7,242 nucleotides of DNA from Deltaproteobacteria bacterium. Lineage in GTDB: Bacteria > Desulfobacterota > Anaeroferrophillalia > Anaeroferrophillales > Tharpellaceae. The number at the start of each line of letters is the position of its first letter. Position 1 is the stretch's first letter. The translations under genes were made by a program, and so were the position numbers. Below, piece by piece: positions 1 to 6,370 of this stretch. The notes beneath the pieces are model-generated. The model was not told where the DNA came from, did no database searches, and worked only from the letters and a program-made list of their open reading frames with translations. Location of the stretch: positions 1 to 7,242 of the forward strand of contig DAOWIX010000064.1 in assembly GCA_030640695.1 (NCBI GenBank). Direction: 5' to 3'.

Positions 1-129
1 ATCAACGCGATTTTTTCCATCTGTCCCGGCCCGATCCCTCTTGATGTGGCGATAAACCAAGCTGAAAAACTCCTCAGCCAAAGTAGCGAACAAGTGATCC
101 GCGCCTTTCTCGCAGGCCGGAACCGTTAA
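1..129 (+). CDS. C-terminal end of an unrecognised protein (partial)
   Basis: An open frame enters from the left edge and ends at TAA (127-129), giving 42 residues that begin INAIFSICPGPIPLDVAINQ and end FLAGRNR. The start lies outside the window. The fragment has no cysteine pair, catalytic motif or membrane segment that I can tie to a family; it looks like the soluble, helical tail of a larger protein. Its stop is only 14 bases before the malQ start, and the malQ ribosome binding site sits in that gap, so the two genes are probably cotranscribed. The function may therefore relate to glucan metabolism, but that is only a context argument. I am fairly sure it is coding because of the frame and spacing, and unsure of its identity. 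Confidence 0.6.
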   Translation: MNAIFSICPGPIPLDVAINQAEKLLSQSSEQVIRAFLAGRNR

Positions 130-131
130 CC

Positions 132-136
132 AAGGA
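132..136 (+). promoter_or_regulatory. Ribosome binding site of malQ
   Basis: AAGGA lies seven bases before the ATG at 144, which supports that start. It falls in the 14-base gap after the preceding stop codon, a tight spacing typical of genes in one operon. Confidence 0.65.
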
Positions 137-143
137 TTAGAGC

Positions 144-1715
144 ATGCCCGTCGCAAACCCTGTCCAAAATAAAAAACCAATACCTGATCGGGCTGCCGGC
201 ATCCTGCTCCATCTCACTTCTCTGCCGAGCCCCTGGGGGATTGGTGATCTCGGCCCGGAAGCGGAAAAATTCCTCGATTTTCTTAAAGAAACGGGTCAGC
301 GATATTGGCAGTTTCTACCCCTTGGAACAACCCTTGCCATTCACGGACACTCGCCCTACATGAGCACGTCGGCTTTTGCCGGCAACCCGCTTCTGATCAG
401 TCCCGATTATCTTTTACGTGACGGCTGGATTAAAACCGACGATCTCGCTGAAACTCCTGAATTTTATCAATATCTGGTGCGCTTTAAAGAGGTCGCCGCA
501 TTCAAAGAAACTCTCTTCAAAAAAGCCTTCGCCAACTTCCTCAAAACAGCTCCACAAGCAACGGCCTTTGCTGAATTCTGCGACAACTCCCCCTGGCTTG
601 AAGATTATGCCCTTTTTGTCTGCCTCGGGGAAAGATTTTGCGAGCGCCCCTGGCATGAGTGGCCTTCAGAGATTGCCCGACGCGACCCACAAGCCCTTAA
701 ATCTATAGAAAAAGAGCTTTCAAACAGAGTCACATACCACAAATTTGTCCAGTTTATTTTTGCCGGACAATGGCAGGAATTGAAGGATAAGGCAGGCTCG
801 CGGCAAATCAGATTGATCGGTGACATGCCCATCTATGCGGCCTTAAACAGCGCCGATGTCTGGGCTAACCAGGAGTGTTTTCAACTTGATCAGACAACTC
901 TCAAACCGGAATACGTGGCTGGCGTTCCGCCTGACTATTTCAGCCCGACCGGCCAAGCCTGGGGTAACCCGCTCTATCGCTGGCAATCAGAGAATCTATC
1001 AGATGGTGTGCTAAATGAGATAGTAATCAAGTGGTGGCGGCTACGGCTACAACGCCTGGCGGAACTCGTTGATGTTGTCAGAATCGACCATTTTCGGGCT
1101 TTTGAAGCCTACTGGCGGATTCCTGCCACGTCTGAAACCGCTGAAAATGGTGAGTGGATCAAAGGGCCGGGAGAAACTTTTTTTGACCGTCTGGGTAACG
1201 CCACCCAAGATTTAAGCATCATCGCCGAAGACCTGGGCACGATTACCCCGCCCGTTGAGAAGTTACGAAAACGTCTTGGCTTTGCCGGGATGAAGGTGCT
1301 CCAGTTCGCCTTTGACGGAGATCGGGATAACCCCTACCTACCCTGGAATTTCAAATCTCCTAACTGCGTTGTTTACACCGGCACCCATGACAACGAAACG
1401 ACTCTCGGTTGGTACCTTGATGATAATGTAGATATTAAGTGCAAAGAGCGGGCCCGGCGCGCTGCTAACAGCGACGGCAGCACTATCCATCTTGATTTTA
1501 TAAAAATGGCCTATTCATCAATTGCCGCCCTGGCCATTATTCCCTTGCAGGATGCTCTCGGTTTCGGCAGCGATTGCCGCATGAACTGGCCTGGCTCTAA
1601 CGAGAGAAACTGGGCCTGGCGCTGCGCCCCGCGCTTTCTCACCAAAGAAATTTCGGAAATGCTTTATCATGAAGCGGCTTTCTTCAACCGCATCCCTGAT
1701 TGCGACTCAGAATAG
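144..1715 (+). CDS. malQ: 4-alpha-glucanotransferase (amylomaltase, GH77)
   Basis: This 523-residue cytoplasmic enzyme moves alpha-1,4-glucan segments between maltodextrin chains, releasing glucose, in maltodextrin or glycogen breakdown. The family is recognised from the N-terminal LLHLTSLPSPWGIGDLG block (about residues 21-37), the IGDMPIYAALNSADVW block, and the three GH77 active-site carboxylates in order: nucleophile Asp315 in VRIDHF, acid/base Glu362 in IIAEDLG, and Asp416 in TGTHDNE. The C-terminal NWPGSNERNWAWR block is also typical. The length matches the short bacterial amylomaltases of about 500 residues, with no long N-terminal extension as in E. coli MalQ. There is no signal peptide. 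The ATG at 144 has an AAGGA site before it. The gene follows an unidentified reading frame by 14 bases and converges on groEL. No frameshift or missing key residue is seen. Confidence in the family is very high. Confidence 0.96.
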   Translation: MPVANPVQNKKPIPDRAAGILLHLTSLPSPWGIGDLGPEAEKFLDFLKETGQRYWQFLPLGTTLAIHGHSPYMSTSAFAGNPLLISPDYLLRDGWIKTDDLAETPEFYQYLVRFKEVAAFKETLFKKAFANFLKTAPQATAFAEFCDNSPWLEDYALFVCLGERFCERPWHEWPSEIARRDPQALKSIEKELSNRVTYHKFVQFIFAGQWQELKDKAGSRQIRLIGDMPIYAALNSADVWANQECFQLDQTTLKPEYVAGVPPDYFSPTGQAWGNPLYRWQSENLSDGVLNEIVIKWWRLRLQRLAELVDVVRIDHFRAFEAYWRIPATSETAENGEWIKGPGETFFDRLGNATQDLSIIAEDLGTITPPVEKLRKRLGFAGMKVLQFAFDGDRDNPYLPWNFKSPNCVVYTGTHDNETTLGWYLDDNVDIKCKERARRAANSDGSTIHLDFIKMAYSSIAALAIIPLQDALGFGSDCRMNWPGSNERNWAWRCAPRFLTKEISEMLYHEAAFFNRIPDCDSE

Positions 1716-1888
1716 CCGTTCGACAACTTACCACCTCAACCTTCACTCTCCATAATTGAGTAAAACAGTCATTAACGGACACAAAAAAACCCGCAAACGG
1801 AAATTATCCGCTTGCGGGTTTTGACTTTTCTTAAAGGCGATGGTCAGGTTCAGAACGACCATTATGGGTTGTAAACTTTAAAACCAGT
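1716..1888. other. Convergent intergenic region between malQ and groEL
   Basis: This 173-base spacer separates the 3' ends of two convergent genes. It contains the shared intrinsic terminator (1786-1822), a small hairpin with arms ATGGTC (1840-1845) and GACCAT (1857-1862), and most of a second small hairpin that runs into the groEL stop codon. No open reading frame or promoter stood out. Confidence 0.7.
1783..1822 (-). terminator. Intrinsic terminator shared by groESL and malQ
   Basis: The arms at 1786-1800 and 1808-1822 pair over 15 positions around a 7-base loop, with one imperfect position. Read on the - strand, that position is a U-G wobble and the stem is followed by seven T (complement of the A run at 1783-1789), giving a strong terminator for groEL about 70 bases past its stop. 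Read on the + strand, the same position is an A-C mismatch and the stem ends in TTTT followed by GACTTTTC, so it should also stop malQ transcription, probably less well. Confidence 0.9.
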
Positions 1889-1892
1889 TTAC
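1871..1892 (-). repeat. Small inverted repeat spanning the groEL stop codon
   Basis: GTAAACT (1871-1877) and AGTTTAC (1886-1892) are perfect 7-base inverted arms around an 8-base spacer. The groEL TAA stop (1889-1891) lies inside one arm. The stem is AT-rich with no T run after it, so it is not a terminator by itself. It could be a weak 3'-end mRNA hairpin, or chance. Confidence 0.4.
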
Positions 1893-3550
1893 ATCATGCC
1901 GCCCATACCGCCCATACCGCCCATACCACCAGGCATTCCACCACCAGGCATGCCGCCGCCAGCGTCACCGCTTTCCGGTTTTTCAGCAATAATCGCTTCG
2001 GTAGTGATCATCAGACCTGAGATACTGGCCGCATTCTGCAGAGCGATACGGACAACCTTGGTCGGATCAATGATACCGGCTTCAATCAGATCAGCATATT
2101 CGCCGGTGGCAGCGTTGAAACCAAAGGCGCCTTTCTCATGTTTGAGACGCTCAACCACAACCGAGCCTTCCTGACCGGCATTGTTGACGATCTGGCGCAG
2201 AGGCTCTTCGATGGCGCGGCGGATAATATTGACACCCATCTTCTCATCGTGAGTCAACTCACCAAGATCGTCCAGACTGGAGCTCGAACGCAGCAGGGCA
2301 ACCCCTCCGCCAGGAACAATGCCTTCCTCAACCGCTGCGCGGGTCGCATTGAGAGCATCCTCAACCCGGTCTTTCTTCTCTTTCATCTCGGTCTCAGTTG
2401 CGGCACCAACATTAATGACGGCTACACCACCAATCAATTTGGCCAGGCGCTCCTGGAGTTTTTCACGATCATACTCGGAAGTAGTCTCTTCAACCTGAGC
2501 GCGAAGCTGTTTGACCCGGCCCTGGATCAGATCCTGGGAACCGTGACCATCAACAATGGTCGTATTGTCTTTGTCGATGTGAATCCGTTTGGCTTCACCG
2601 AGATCTTCCAGGGAGGCCGATTCGAGTTTTAAGCCGATCTCTTCGGAGATCACCTGACCACCGGTCAGAACTGCAATATCTTCAAGCATCGCTTTACGAC
2701 GATCGCCAAAACCGGGAGCTTTAACGGCAACACAGTTTAAGGTGCCACGCAGTTTGTTGACTACCAAGGTAGCCAGGGCTTCGCCGTCGATATCTTCGGC
2801 AATCATCAGGAAAGGCCGGCTCATCTTGGCAATCTGCTCAAGAATCGGCAGCAGATCTTTCATGTTGCTGATCTTTTTGTCGTGGATAAGAATGTAAGGA
2901 TTCTCCATCTCGGCAATCATCTTCTCGGTATCGGTAACGAAGTAGGGAGAGAGGTAGCCGCGATCAAACTGCATGCCTTCAACCACTTCAAGTGAGGTAT
3001 CCATTGATTTGGCTTCTTCAACTGTGATAACACCCTCTTTACCAACCTTGCCCATAGCTTCGGCAATGATGTTACCGATCGTGGCATCGCCATTGGCAGA
3101 AATAATACCAACTTGGGCGATATCCTTGTGGGTCGCTGTCGGATTTGACAGAGCTTCAAGAGCGCCAACCATTCTTGCTACGGCCATATCGATACCGCGT
3201 TTAAGTTCCATCGGATTGGCGCCGGCGGCGACCATCTTGGAACCTTCACGATAGATAGCCTGGGCCAGAACCGTGGCTGTGGTCGTACCATCACCGGCAA
3301 CATCACTGGTTTTGCTGGCAACTTCTTTAACCAACTGAGCGCCGATGTTCTCAAACTTGTCATCAAGTTCAATCTCTTTGGCAACCGAAACCCCATCTTT
3401 GGTGATCGTCGGAGAACCGAAGGATTTGTCGATAATAACGTTACGACCTTTGGGTCCTAAGGTAACCTTGACCGCGTCGGCCAGAACATTGATACCATTC
3501 AGAATCGCCTGGCGGGCTTCCTGATCAAATTTAATCTCTTTTGCAGCCAT
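1889..3550 (-). CDS. groEL: Chaperonin GroEL (Hsp60, large subunit)
   Basis: This 553-residue protein forms the double heptameric ring that encloses and folds client proteins in the cytoplasm with ATP and the GroES lid. The sequence aligns by eye with E. coli GroEL (548 residues), with no gap over the first 90 residues. Visible landmarks are VKVTLGPKGRNV and the ATP-binding AGDGTTTAT block (Asp87), EGMQFDRGYLSPYF, the apical-domain KAPGFGDRRKAML, the DALNATRAAVEEG segment holding the catalytic aspartate equivalent to Asp398, GGGVALL, and a Gly-Gly-Met-rich C-terminal tail. GGAGGT sits at 3560-3565, nine bases before the ATG at 3548-3550. The gene is downstream of groES in the same operon and ends before a strong terminator. 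It looks intact. Paralogues elsewhere in the genome cannot be excluded. Confidence 0.99.
   Translation of the reverse strand: MAAKEIKFDQEARQAILNGINVLADAVKVTLGPKGRNVIIDKSFGSPTITKDGVSVAKEIELDDKFENIGAQLVKEVASKTSDVAGDGTTTATVLAQAIYREGSKMVAAGANPMELKRGIDMAVARMVGALEALSNPTATHKDIAQVGIISANGDATIGNIIAEAMGKVGKEGVITVEEAKSMDTSLEVVEGMQFDRGYLSPYFVTDTEKMIAEMENPYILIHDKKISNMKDLLPILEQIAKMSRPFLMIAEDIDGEALATLVVNKLRGTLNCVAVKAPGFGDRRKAMLEDIAVLTGGQVISEEIGLKLESASLEDLGEAKRIHIDKDNTTIVDGHGSQDLIQGRVKQLRAQVEETTSEYDREKLQERLAKLIGGVAVINVGAATETEMKEKKDRVEDALNATRAAVEEGIVPGGGVALLRSSSSLDDLGELTHDEKMGVNIIRRAIEEPLRQIVNNAGQEGSVVVERLKHEKGAFGFNAATGEYADLIEAGIIDPTKVVRIALQNAASISGLMITTEAIIAEKPESGDAGGGMPGGGMPGGMGGMGGMGGMM
1895..1930 (-). repeat. 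9-base tandem repeat coding the GroEL GGM tail
   Basis: Four near-identical 9-base units (the + strand reads CATGCCGCC, CATACCGCC twice, then CATACCACC) encode the Gly-Gly-Met repeats at the GroEL C-terminus. Such tails are standard in GroEL, line the bottom of the folding cavity, and vary in repeat number, so slippage here is expected. Confidence 0.85.
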
Positions 3551-3559
3551 TGTAAATCA

Positions 3560-3565
3560 ACCTCC
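3560..3565 (-). promoter_or_regulatory. Ribosome binding site of groEL
   Basis: GGAGGT on the - strand lies nine bases upstream of the groEL ATG, close to the ideal anti-16S match. It supports strong translation from that start. Confidence 0.85.
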
Positions 3566-3578
3566 AAAATTTATTGTC

Positions 3579-3596
3579 GGGTTCAAACAGGAACCC
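3579..3596 (-). repeat. Hairpin in the groES-groEL intercistronic gap
   Basis: GGGTTC (3579-3584) and GAACCC (3591-3596) form a perfect 6-base stem with a 6-base loop inside the 72-base gap between groES and groEL. On the - strand no T run follows it, so it should not terminate the operon. It may affect mRNA processing or the stability of the groEL part, which is an inference. Confidence 0.55.
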
Positions 3597-3622
3597 TTTT
3601 CTAATTTATATGATAGAGTGTA

Positions 3623-3910
3623 CTAGGAAAGTACGCCGAGAACGTCATCTTCACGCATGATAAGATAGTCTTCACCATCCAATTTCACTTCGGTACCGGC
3701 ATATTTGCCGAAAAGAATTTTGTCGCCGACCTTAACGTCCAGCGGCAGAACCTTGCCGTCTTCAGATACTTTACCATTACCGGCAGCGACAACTTCACCC
3801 TGCATCGGTTTCTCTTTAGCAGCATCAGGAATAATGATTCCGCCTGCAGTTTTCTCTTCCTCTTCGAGCCGTTTGACAATGATCCGATCCTGTAAGGGTC
3901 TGATATTCAT
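3623..3910 (-). CDS. groES: Co-chaperonin GroES (Hsp10)
   Basis: This 95-residue protein is the heptameric lid that caps GroEL and triggers release of substrate into the closed chamber. It begins MNIRPLQDRIIVKR and shows the mobile loop (about residues 16-34, with the hydrophobic GGIII that docks on GroEL), the roof-loop region around residues 45-56, and the GDKILFGKYAGTEV and YLIMREDDVLGVL strands near the C-terminus. Length and sequence are normal for the family. The ATG at 3908-3910 is chosen because the protein aligns from its first residue and AAGGAGG lies seven bases upstream. The same frame stays open 29 codons further upstream, but that extension runs through the operator-proximal leader and has no ribosome binding site. 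It is the first gene of the groESL operon, expressed from the CIRCE-controlled promoter. Confidence 0.99.
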   Translation of the reverse strand: MNIRPLQDRIIVKRLEEEEKTAGGIIIPDAAKEKPMQGEVVAAGNGKVSEDGKVLPLDVKVGDKILFGKYAGTEVKLDGEDYLIMREDDVLGVLS

Positions 3911-3917
3911 CGTTGAT

Positions 3918-3924
3918 CCTCCTT
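3918..3924 (-). promoter_or_regulatory. Ribosome binding site of groES
   Basis: AAGGAGG on the - strand, seven bases before the ATG at 3910, is a full Shine-Dalgarno match. It decides the groES start against the longer open frame upstream. Confidence 0.9.
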
Positions 3925-3986
3925 CAATAGTTGTTTTTAAGATTAACAGATGTAAAATAAGGCTATAAACCTGACTTACGAAACAT

Positions 3987-4013
3987 TTAGCACTCAAGGC
4001 TTACGAGTGCTAA
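3987..4013 (-). promoter_or_regulatory. CIRCE operator (HrcA binding site)
   Basis: TTAGCACTC, nine bases, then GAGTGCTAA is a perfect copy of the consensus CIRCE inverted repeat. It begins about eight bases downstream of the -10 box of the groESL promoter, so it covers the expected transcription start and the beginning of the leader. HrcA bound here should repress groESL until heat or misfolded protein titrates the GroEL that keeps HrcA active. The hrcA gene itself is not in this window. Confidence 0.97.
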
Positions 4014-4021
4014 CAGGCGAG

Positions 4022-4050
4022 AATATACTCACGCCCAAATGAAAAATCAA
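4022..4050 (-). promoter_or_regulatory. Sigma70-type promoter of groESL
   Basis: On the - strand TTGATT (4045-4050) and TATATT (4022-4027) are separated by exactly 17 bases. They match the -35 consensus at four of six positions and the -10 at five of six. Transcription should start near 4013-4017, at the edge of the CIRCE element, leaving a leader of roughly 105 bases before groES. There is no sign of a sigma32-type promoter in place of this one. Confidence 0.85.
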
Positions 4051-4056
4051 GGGGTC

Positions 4057-4078
4057 GGGGAAAAATTTTCCCTTTTTT
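4057..4078 (+). terminator. Terminator-like hairpin pointing toward the U32 gene
   Basis: GGGAAA (4058-4063) and TTTCCC (4067-4072) can pair around a 3-base loop and are followed by six T on the + strand. That is the shape of an intrinsic terminator for rightward transcription, but no + strand gene precedes it. Read on the - strand, the stem that follows the U32 stop (4086) has no T run after it. The stem is short and AT-rich, so it could be chance. No other terminator for the U32 gene is visible. Confidence 0.35.
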
Positions 4079-4085
4079 GATGACT

Positions 4086-6278
4086 CTAATACCAACCTTC
4101 CCGAAAATTATAGACCGAAACGGCAAGATCATCGAGACGCATACGACGAAAATTGAGAAAACGGTGAGTGACAGAGGAGTTTAAGGCCCAGGTAAGATCG
4201 ACAATCTTTAGTGAAATCGCTGGATTATGTAAGCGTTCAAGAGAGTTCAGAAGAGAGAAGGGAGTGACACTGACTAAGGCGCTGAGGCCATCGCGCTTAA
4301 TAACCGTAAGTTCCTCTTGACGCCGAGAGATAAAGCTTTCGTTGCGGCGTTTCAGAGGTAGCGGTACCCGGGTCAAGAGGAGCGGCAGAAAACTGAAAAC
4401 CGTCAAACCTAAGGCAGTACCCGGCGCCACCGACAAAGAGTTGATGGTAACATCGTCGAGTTCCGGGGTCAGATGGATCAAAGAGAATCCCTGCTCCGTG
4501 TAGAGATCAACAGCTGACTGATTGGCAGCATGCAGAAAAGGGCCGGTTGCCAATCTAAAAGGCGTCGCATCCCCGGCCAGCCCGGAAAAAAGATCAAGTT
4601 GACCCAGGCCATTGAGATGAAAGTTACGGAAACCGGCTTGCGCCAAGCGTTTAACCATTTCCGCCAGGGGTGCTTCATGTCCGGGATATTGAAGTGGGGG
4701 CAGAGACCATTCAAGTTCGGGAAAACGGCGAAAAAGATCGCGCTCACGACCTGCGACAGCGGCTGTCAACTGACCATTCAGGTCAAGCGCCACCCGCCAA
4801 CCGCCACGCTTTAGAAAAGGCTGAGCTGTAGACCAATCGGCAAGCTTGATCAGCCATGCAGACTCTTCTTTAGCAACTCCGGCGACCGCCTTTTTTCCTG
4901 TGCTCATTTTAGTAAGTTGCCGTTTTACCGATGGATAATGCCGAGCCCGCCGCGAGCCATCTGCATCCGGCCTTTGAATTTGGCTACCAACCGACTCTTC
5001 AATCTGCCGCCGAAACCAGGCCCCACCCCGACGGCCATACTTATCACGACTGCCAACCTTGACTAAAAGATCGCCAACCTGACATTTAAAAGGCACTGGC
5101 AGGGAAACAATCAAGCCGCCACCTTTTGCCGCCCGTTTTTTTTCAATCTTAAAACCATCCTTTAAAGTAAAGGAGTTATCACGCCCATCCTTACCCTTAA
5201 GAATGATTTTCAAACGGTCACCGGCCGCCAGTTCGCGGGAGGAGCGCAACAAAATTCGCCACTGTTTCCCCTCGCGATTAACGCGCCGGACTTTGCCTAC
5301 CACGACACCGATAGTCGCGGCCCGCTGAGGTTCTATAATGGTTGCAGGATAGTGGCCCGAGAGATTGGCCGACGTCGCCGGACGCGCATAGGCCTCTTTA
5401 AGCTCATCAGCAAAGGCCTTGCGGCTTTTCGGGGACAAGTCACCACTGTTTTTAATTTCATCTAAAGCCCTACGAAAAACTCCGACCACAACCGTGACAT
5501 ACTGCGAGCCCTTCATGCGACCTTCAATCTTGCAGGAAGCGACCCCTGCCCGCACCAACTCAGGCAGAAAATCGAGCCCGTTAAAGTCAGCCGGCGAGAA
5601 GAAATTACCCTCCTCTCCGGCATGACTATAAGGCCGTCGACAGGGCTGACTGCAGCGCCCTCGATTGGCACTCTGACCACCGAAAAAACTGCTGAACTGA
5701 CAAAGCCCGGCAACTGATACGCACAAGGCCCCATAAACAAAAAGTTCAAGCTCAAGAGAGCTCTTTTGCGCAACCAGTTCGATCTCTGCCAACGAGAGTT
5801 CGCGCCCTAAAACCACCCGTTTACAACCCATACTCGCCAGCCGATTGGCTCCGGCCGCATTATGAATTGCGAGCTGGGTTGAGAGATGAACGGAAAGTTC
5901 AGGGAAATCACGGCGCAGAATATTAACCAGGCCAAGATCCTGGACAATAACCGCATCGACCTTGATACGGGAGAGTTCATTCAGGGTGCGATAGATCTCG
6001 TCGAGTTCATCGTTGCGGATCAGGGTATTTAAGGCAACATAGAGTTTGACCCCATGCTGATGGGCGTAGAGGGTCATCAGCTTCAGGTCGGAGAAGGTAA
6101 AATTTTCGGCCCGGGCCCGAGCCGAAAATTTCTTGAGCCCCAAATAAACCGCATCAGCCCCGGCATCAATGGCCGCCATAAAGGTTTCAAAATTCCCCAC
6201 CGGAGCCAGAAGTTCGGGTAGCTTCTTCGGCAAGCTGCCTGGCGAAGGAAATTCAGTCGGAGTTTCAGAATCATTCAT
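4086..6278 (-). CDS. U32 family protein, RlhA-like (probable RNA hydroxylation factor)
   Basis: This 730-residue protein begins with the U32 TIM-barrel-like domain: PELLAPVGNFETFMAAIDAGADAVYLG at 21-47, HLSTQLAIHN at 131-140, and the U32 signature ELFVYGALCVSVAGLCQFS at about 178-196. Cys186, Cys193, Cys209 and Cys213 fit the family's iron-sulfur ligand pattern, and SCKIEGRMK (248-256) follows. Residues about 310-430 resemble the small beta-rich domain of long U32 proteins. Then come a basic low-complexity linker (about 435-475) and a C-terminal part that looks like a decayed second barrel. U32 members were named peptidases, but E. coli TrhP and RlhA hydroxylate tRNA and 23S rRNA; the length favours an RlhA-like role (inference). 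The ATG at 6276-6278 lacks a clear ribosome binding site. A TTG at 6374 would extend the frame by 32 residues, but it starts inside a palindromic repeat and adds no family sequence. Confidence 0.88.
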   Translation of the reverse strand: MNDSETPTEFPSPGSLPKKLPELLAPVGNFETFMAAIDAGADAVYLGLKKFSARARAENFTFSDLKLMTLYAHQHGVKLYVALNTLIRNDELDEIYRTLNELSRIKVDAVIVQDLGLVNILRRDFPELSVHLSTQLAIHNAAGANRLASMGCKRVVLGRELSLAEIELVAQKSSLELELFVYGALCVSVAGLCQFSSFFGGQSANRGRCSQPCRRPYSHAGEEGNFFSPADFNGLDFLPELVRAGVASCKIEGRMKGSQYVTVVVGVFRRALDEIKNSGDLSPKSRKAFADELKEAYARPATSANLSGHYPATIIEPQRAATIGVVVGKVRRVNREGKQWRILLRSSRELAAGDRLKIILKGKDGRDNSFTLKDGFKIEKKRAAKGGGLIVSLPVPFKCQVGDLLVKVGSRDKYGRRGGAWFRRQIEESVGSQIQRPDADGSRRARHYPSVKRQLTKMSTGKKAVAGVAKEESAWLIKLADWSTAQPFLKRGGWRVALDLNGQLTAAVAGRERDLFRRFPELEWSLPPLQYPGHEAPLAEMVKRLAQAGFRNFHLNGLGQLDLFSGLAGDATPFRLATGPFLHAANQSAVDLYTEQGFSLIHLTPELDDVTINSLSVAPGTALGLTVFSFLPLLLTRVPLPLKRRNESFISRRQEELTVIKRDGLSALVSVTPFSLLNSLERLHNPAISLKIVDLTWALNSSVTHRFLNFRRMRLDDLAVSVYNFREGWY

Positions 6279-6304
6279 AATGAAGCCAATTTGGGAATGG
6301 TAAC

Positions 6305-6335
6305 CTGAATAGTTAAACCTATCGTAACTATTCAG
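6305..6335. repeat. Perfect 11-base inverted repeat, operator-like
   Basis: CTGAATAGTTA (6305-6315) and TAACTATTCAG (6325-6335) are exact inverted arms around a 9-base spacer. The spacing resembles a dimeric repressor site. On the - strand it lies 28 bases from the U32 ATG, overlaps a possible -10 box, and is not followed by a T run, so it does not look like a terminator. I do not recognise the sequence as a known operator. Confidence 0.7.
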
Positions 6336-6355
6336 TGTGAGTAAAAAAGTATCAA
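6327..6355 (-). promoter_or_regulatory. Possible promoter for the U32 gene
   Basis: On the - strand TTGATA (6350-6355; five of six to the -35 consensus) and AATAGT (6327-6332; four of six to the -10) are 17 bases apart. The predicted start would be near 6320, about 42 bases before the ATG, inside the 11-base inverted repeat. The -10 is weak, so this is a candidate only. If it is real, the U32 gene is not dependent on selD transcription. Confidence 0.4.
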
Positions 6356-6364
6356 CTATTGATA
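6343..6364 (-). terminator. Weak terminator-like hairpin after selD
   Basis: On the - strand TATCAA, a 3-base loop and TTGATA form a perfect stem (6350-6364), followed by C and six T. The shape is that of an intrinsic terminator about 100 bases past the selD stop, but the stem is short and has little G or C, so termination would be inefficient. The same TTGATA is the candidate -35 box of the U32 gene. Confidence 0.35.
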
Positions 6365-6370
6365 TTTTTA

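Noticed and set aside
1895..1930. 9-base tandem repeats as a possible CRISPR or minisatellite
   Set aside because: They are in frame and encode the usual Gly-Gly-Met tail of GroEL.
2138..2632. A 164-codon open frame on the + strand inside groEL
   Set aside because: It is fully antisense to a highly conserved gene, has no ribosome binding site or family resemblance, and results from groEL codon bias.
3911..3997. 29-residue extension of GroES
   Set aside because: It would start within the CIRCE element, beyond the predicted transcript leader, and a full AAGGAGG sits before the normal ATG.
4086..6278. U32 gene as a secreted collagenase
   Set aside because: There is no signal peptide, and characterised members of this family act on RNA. 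The peptidase name is historical.
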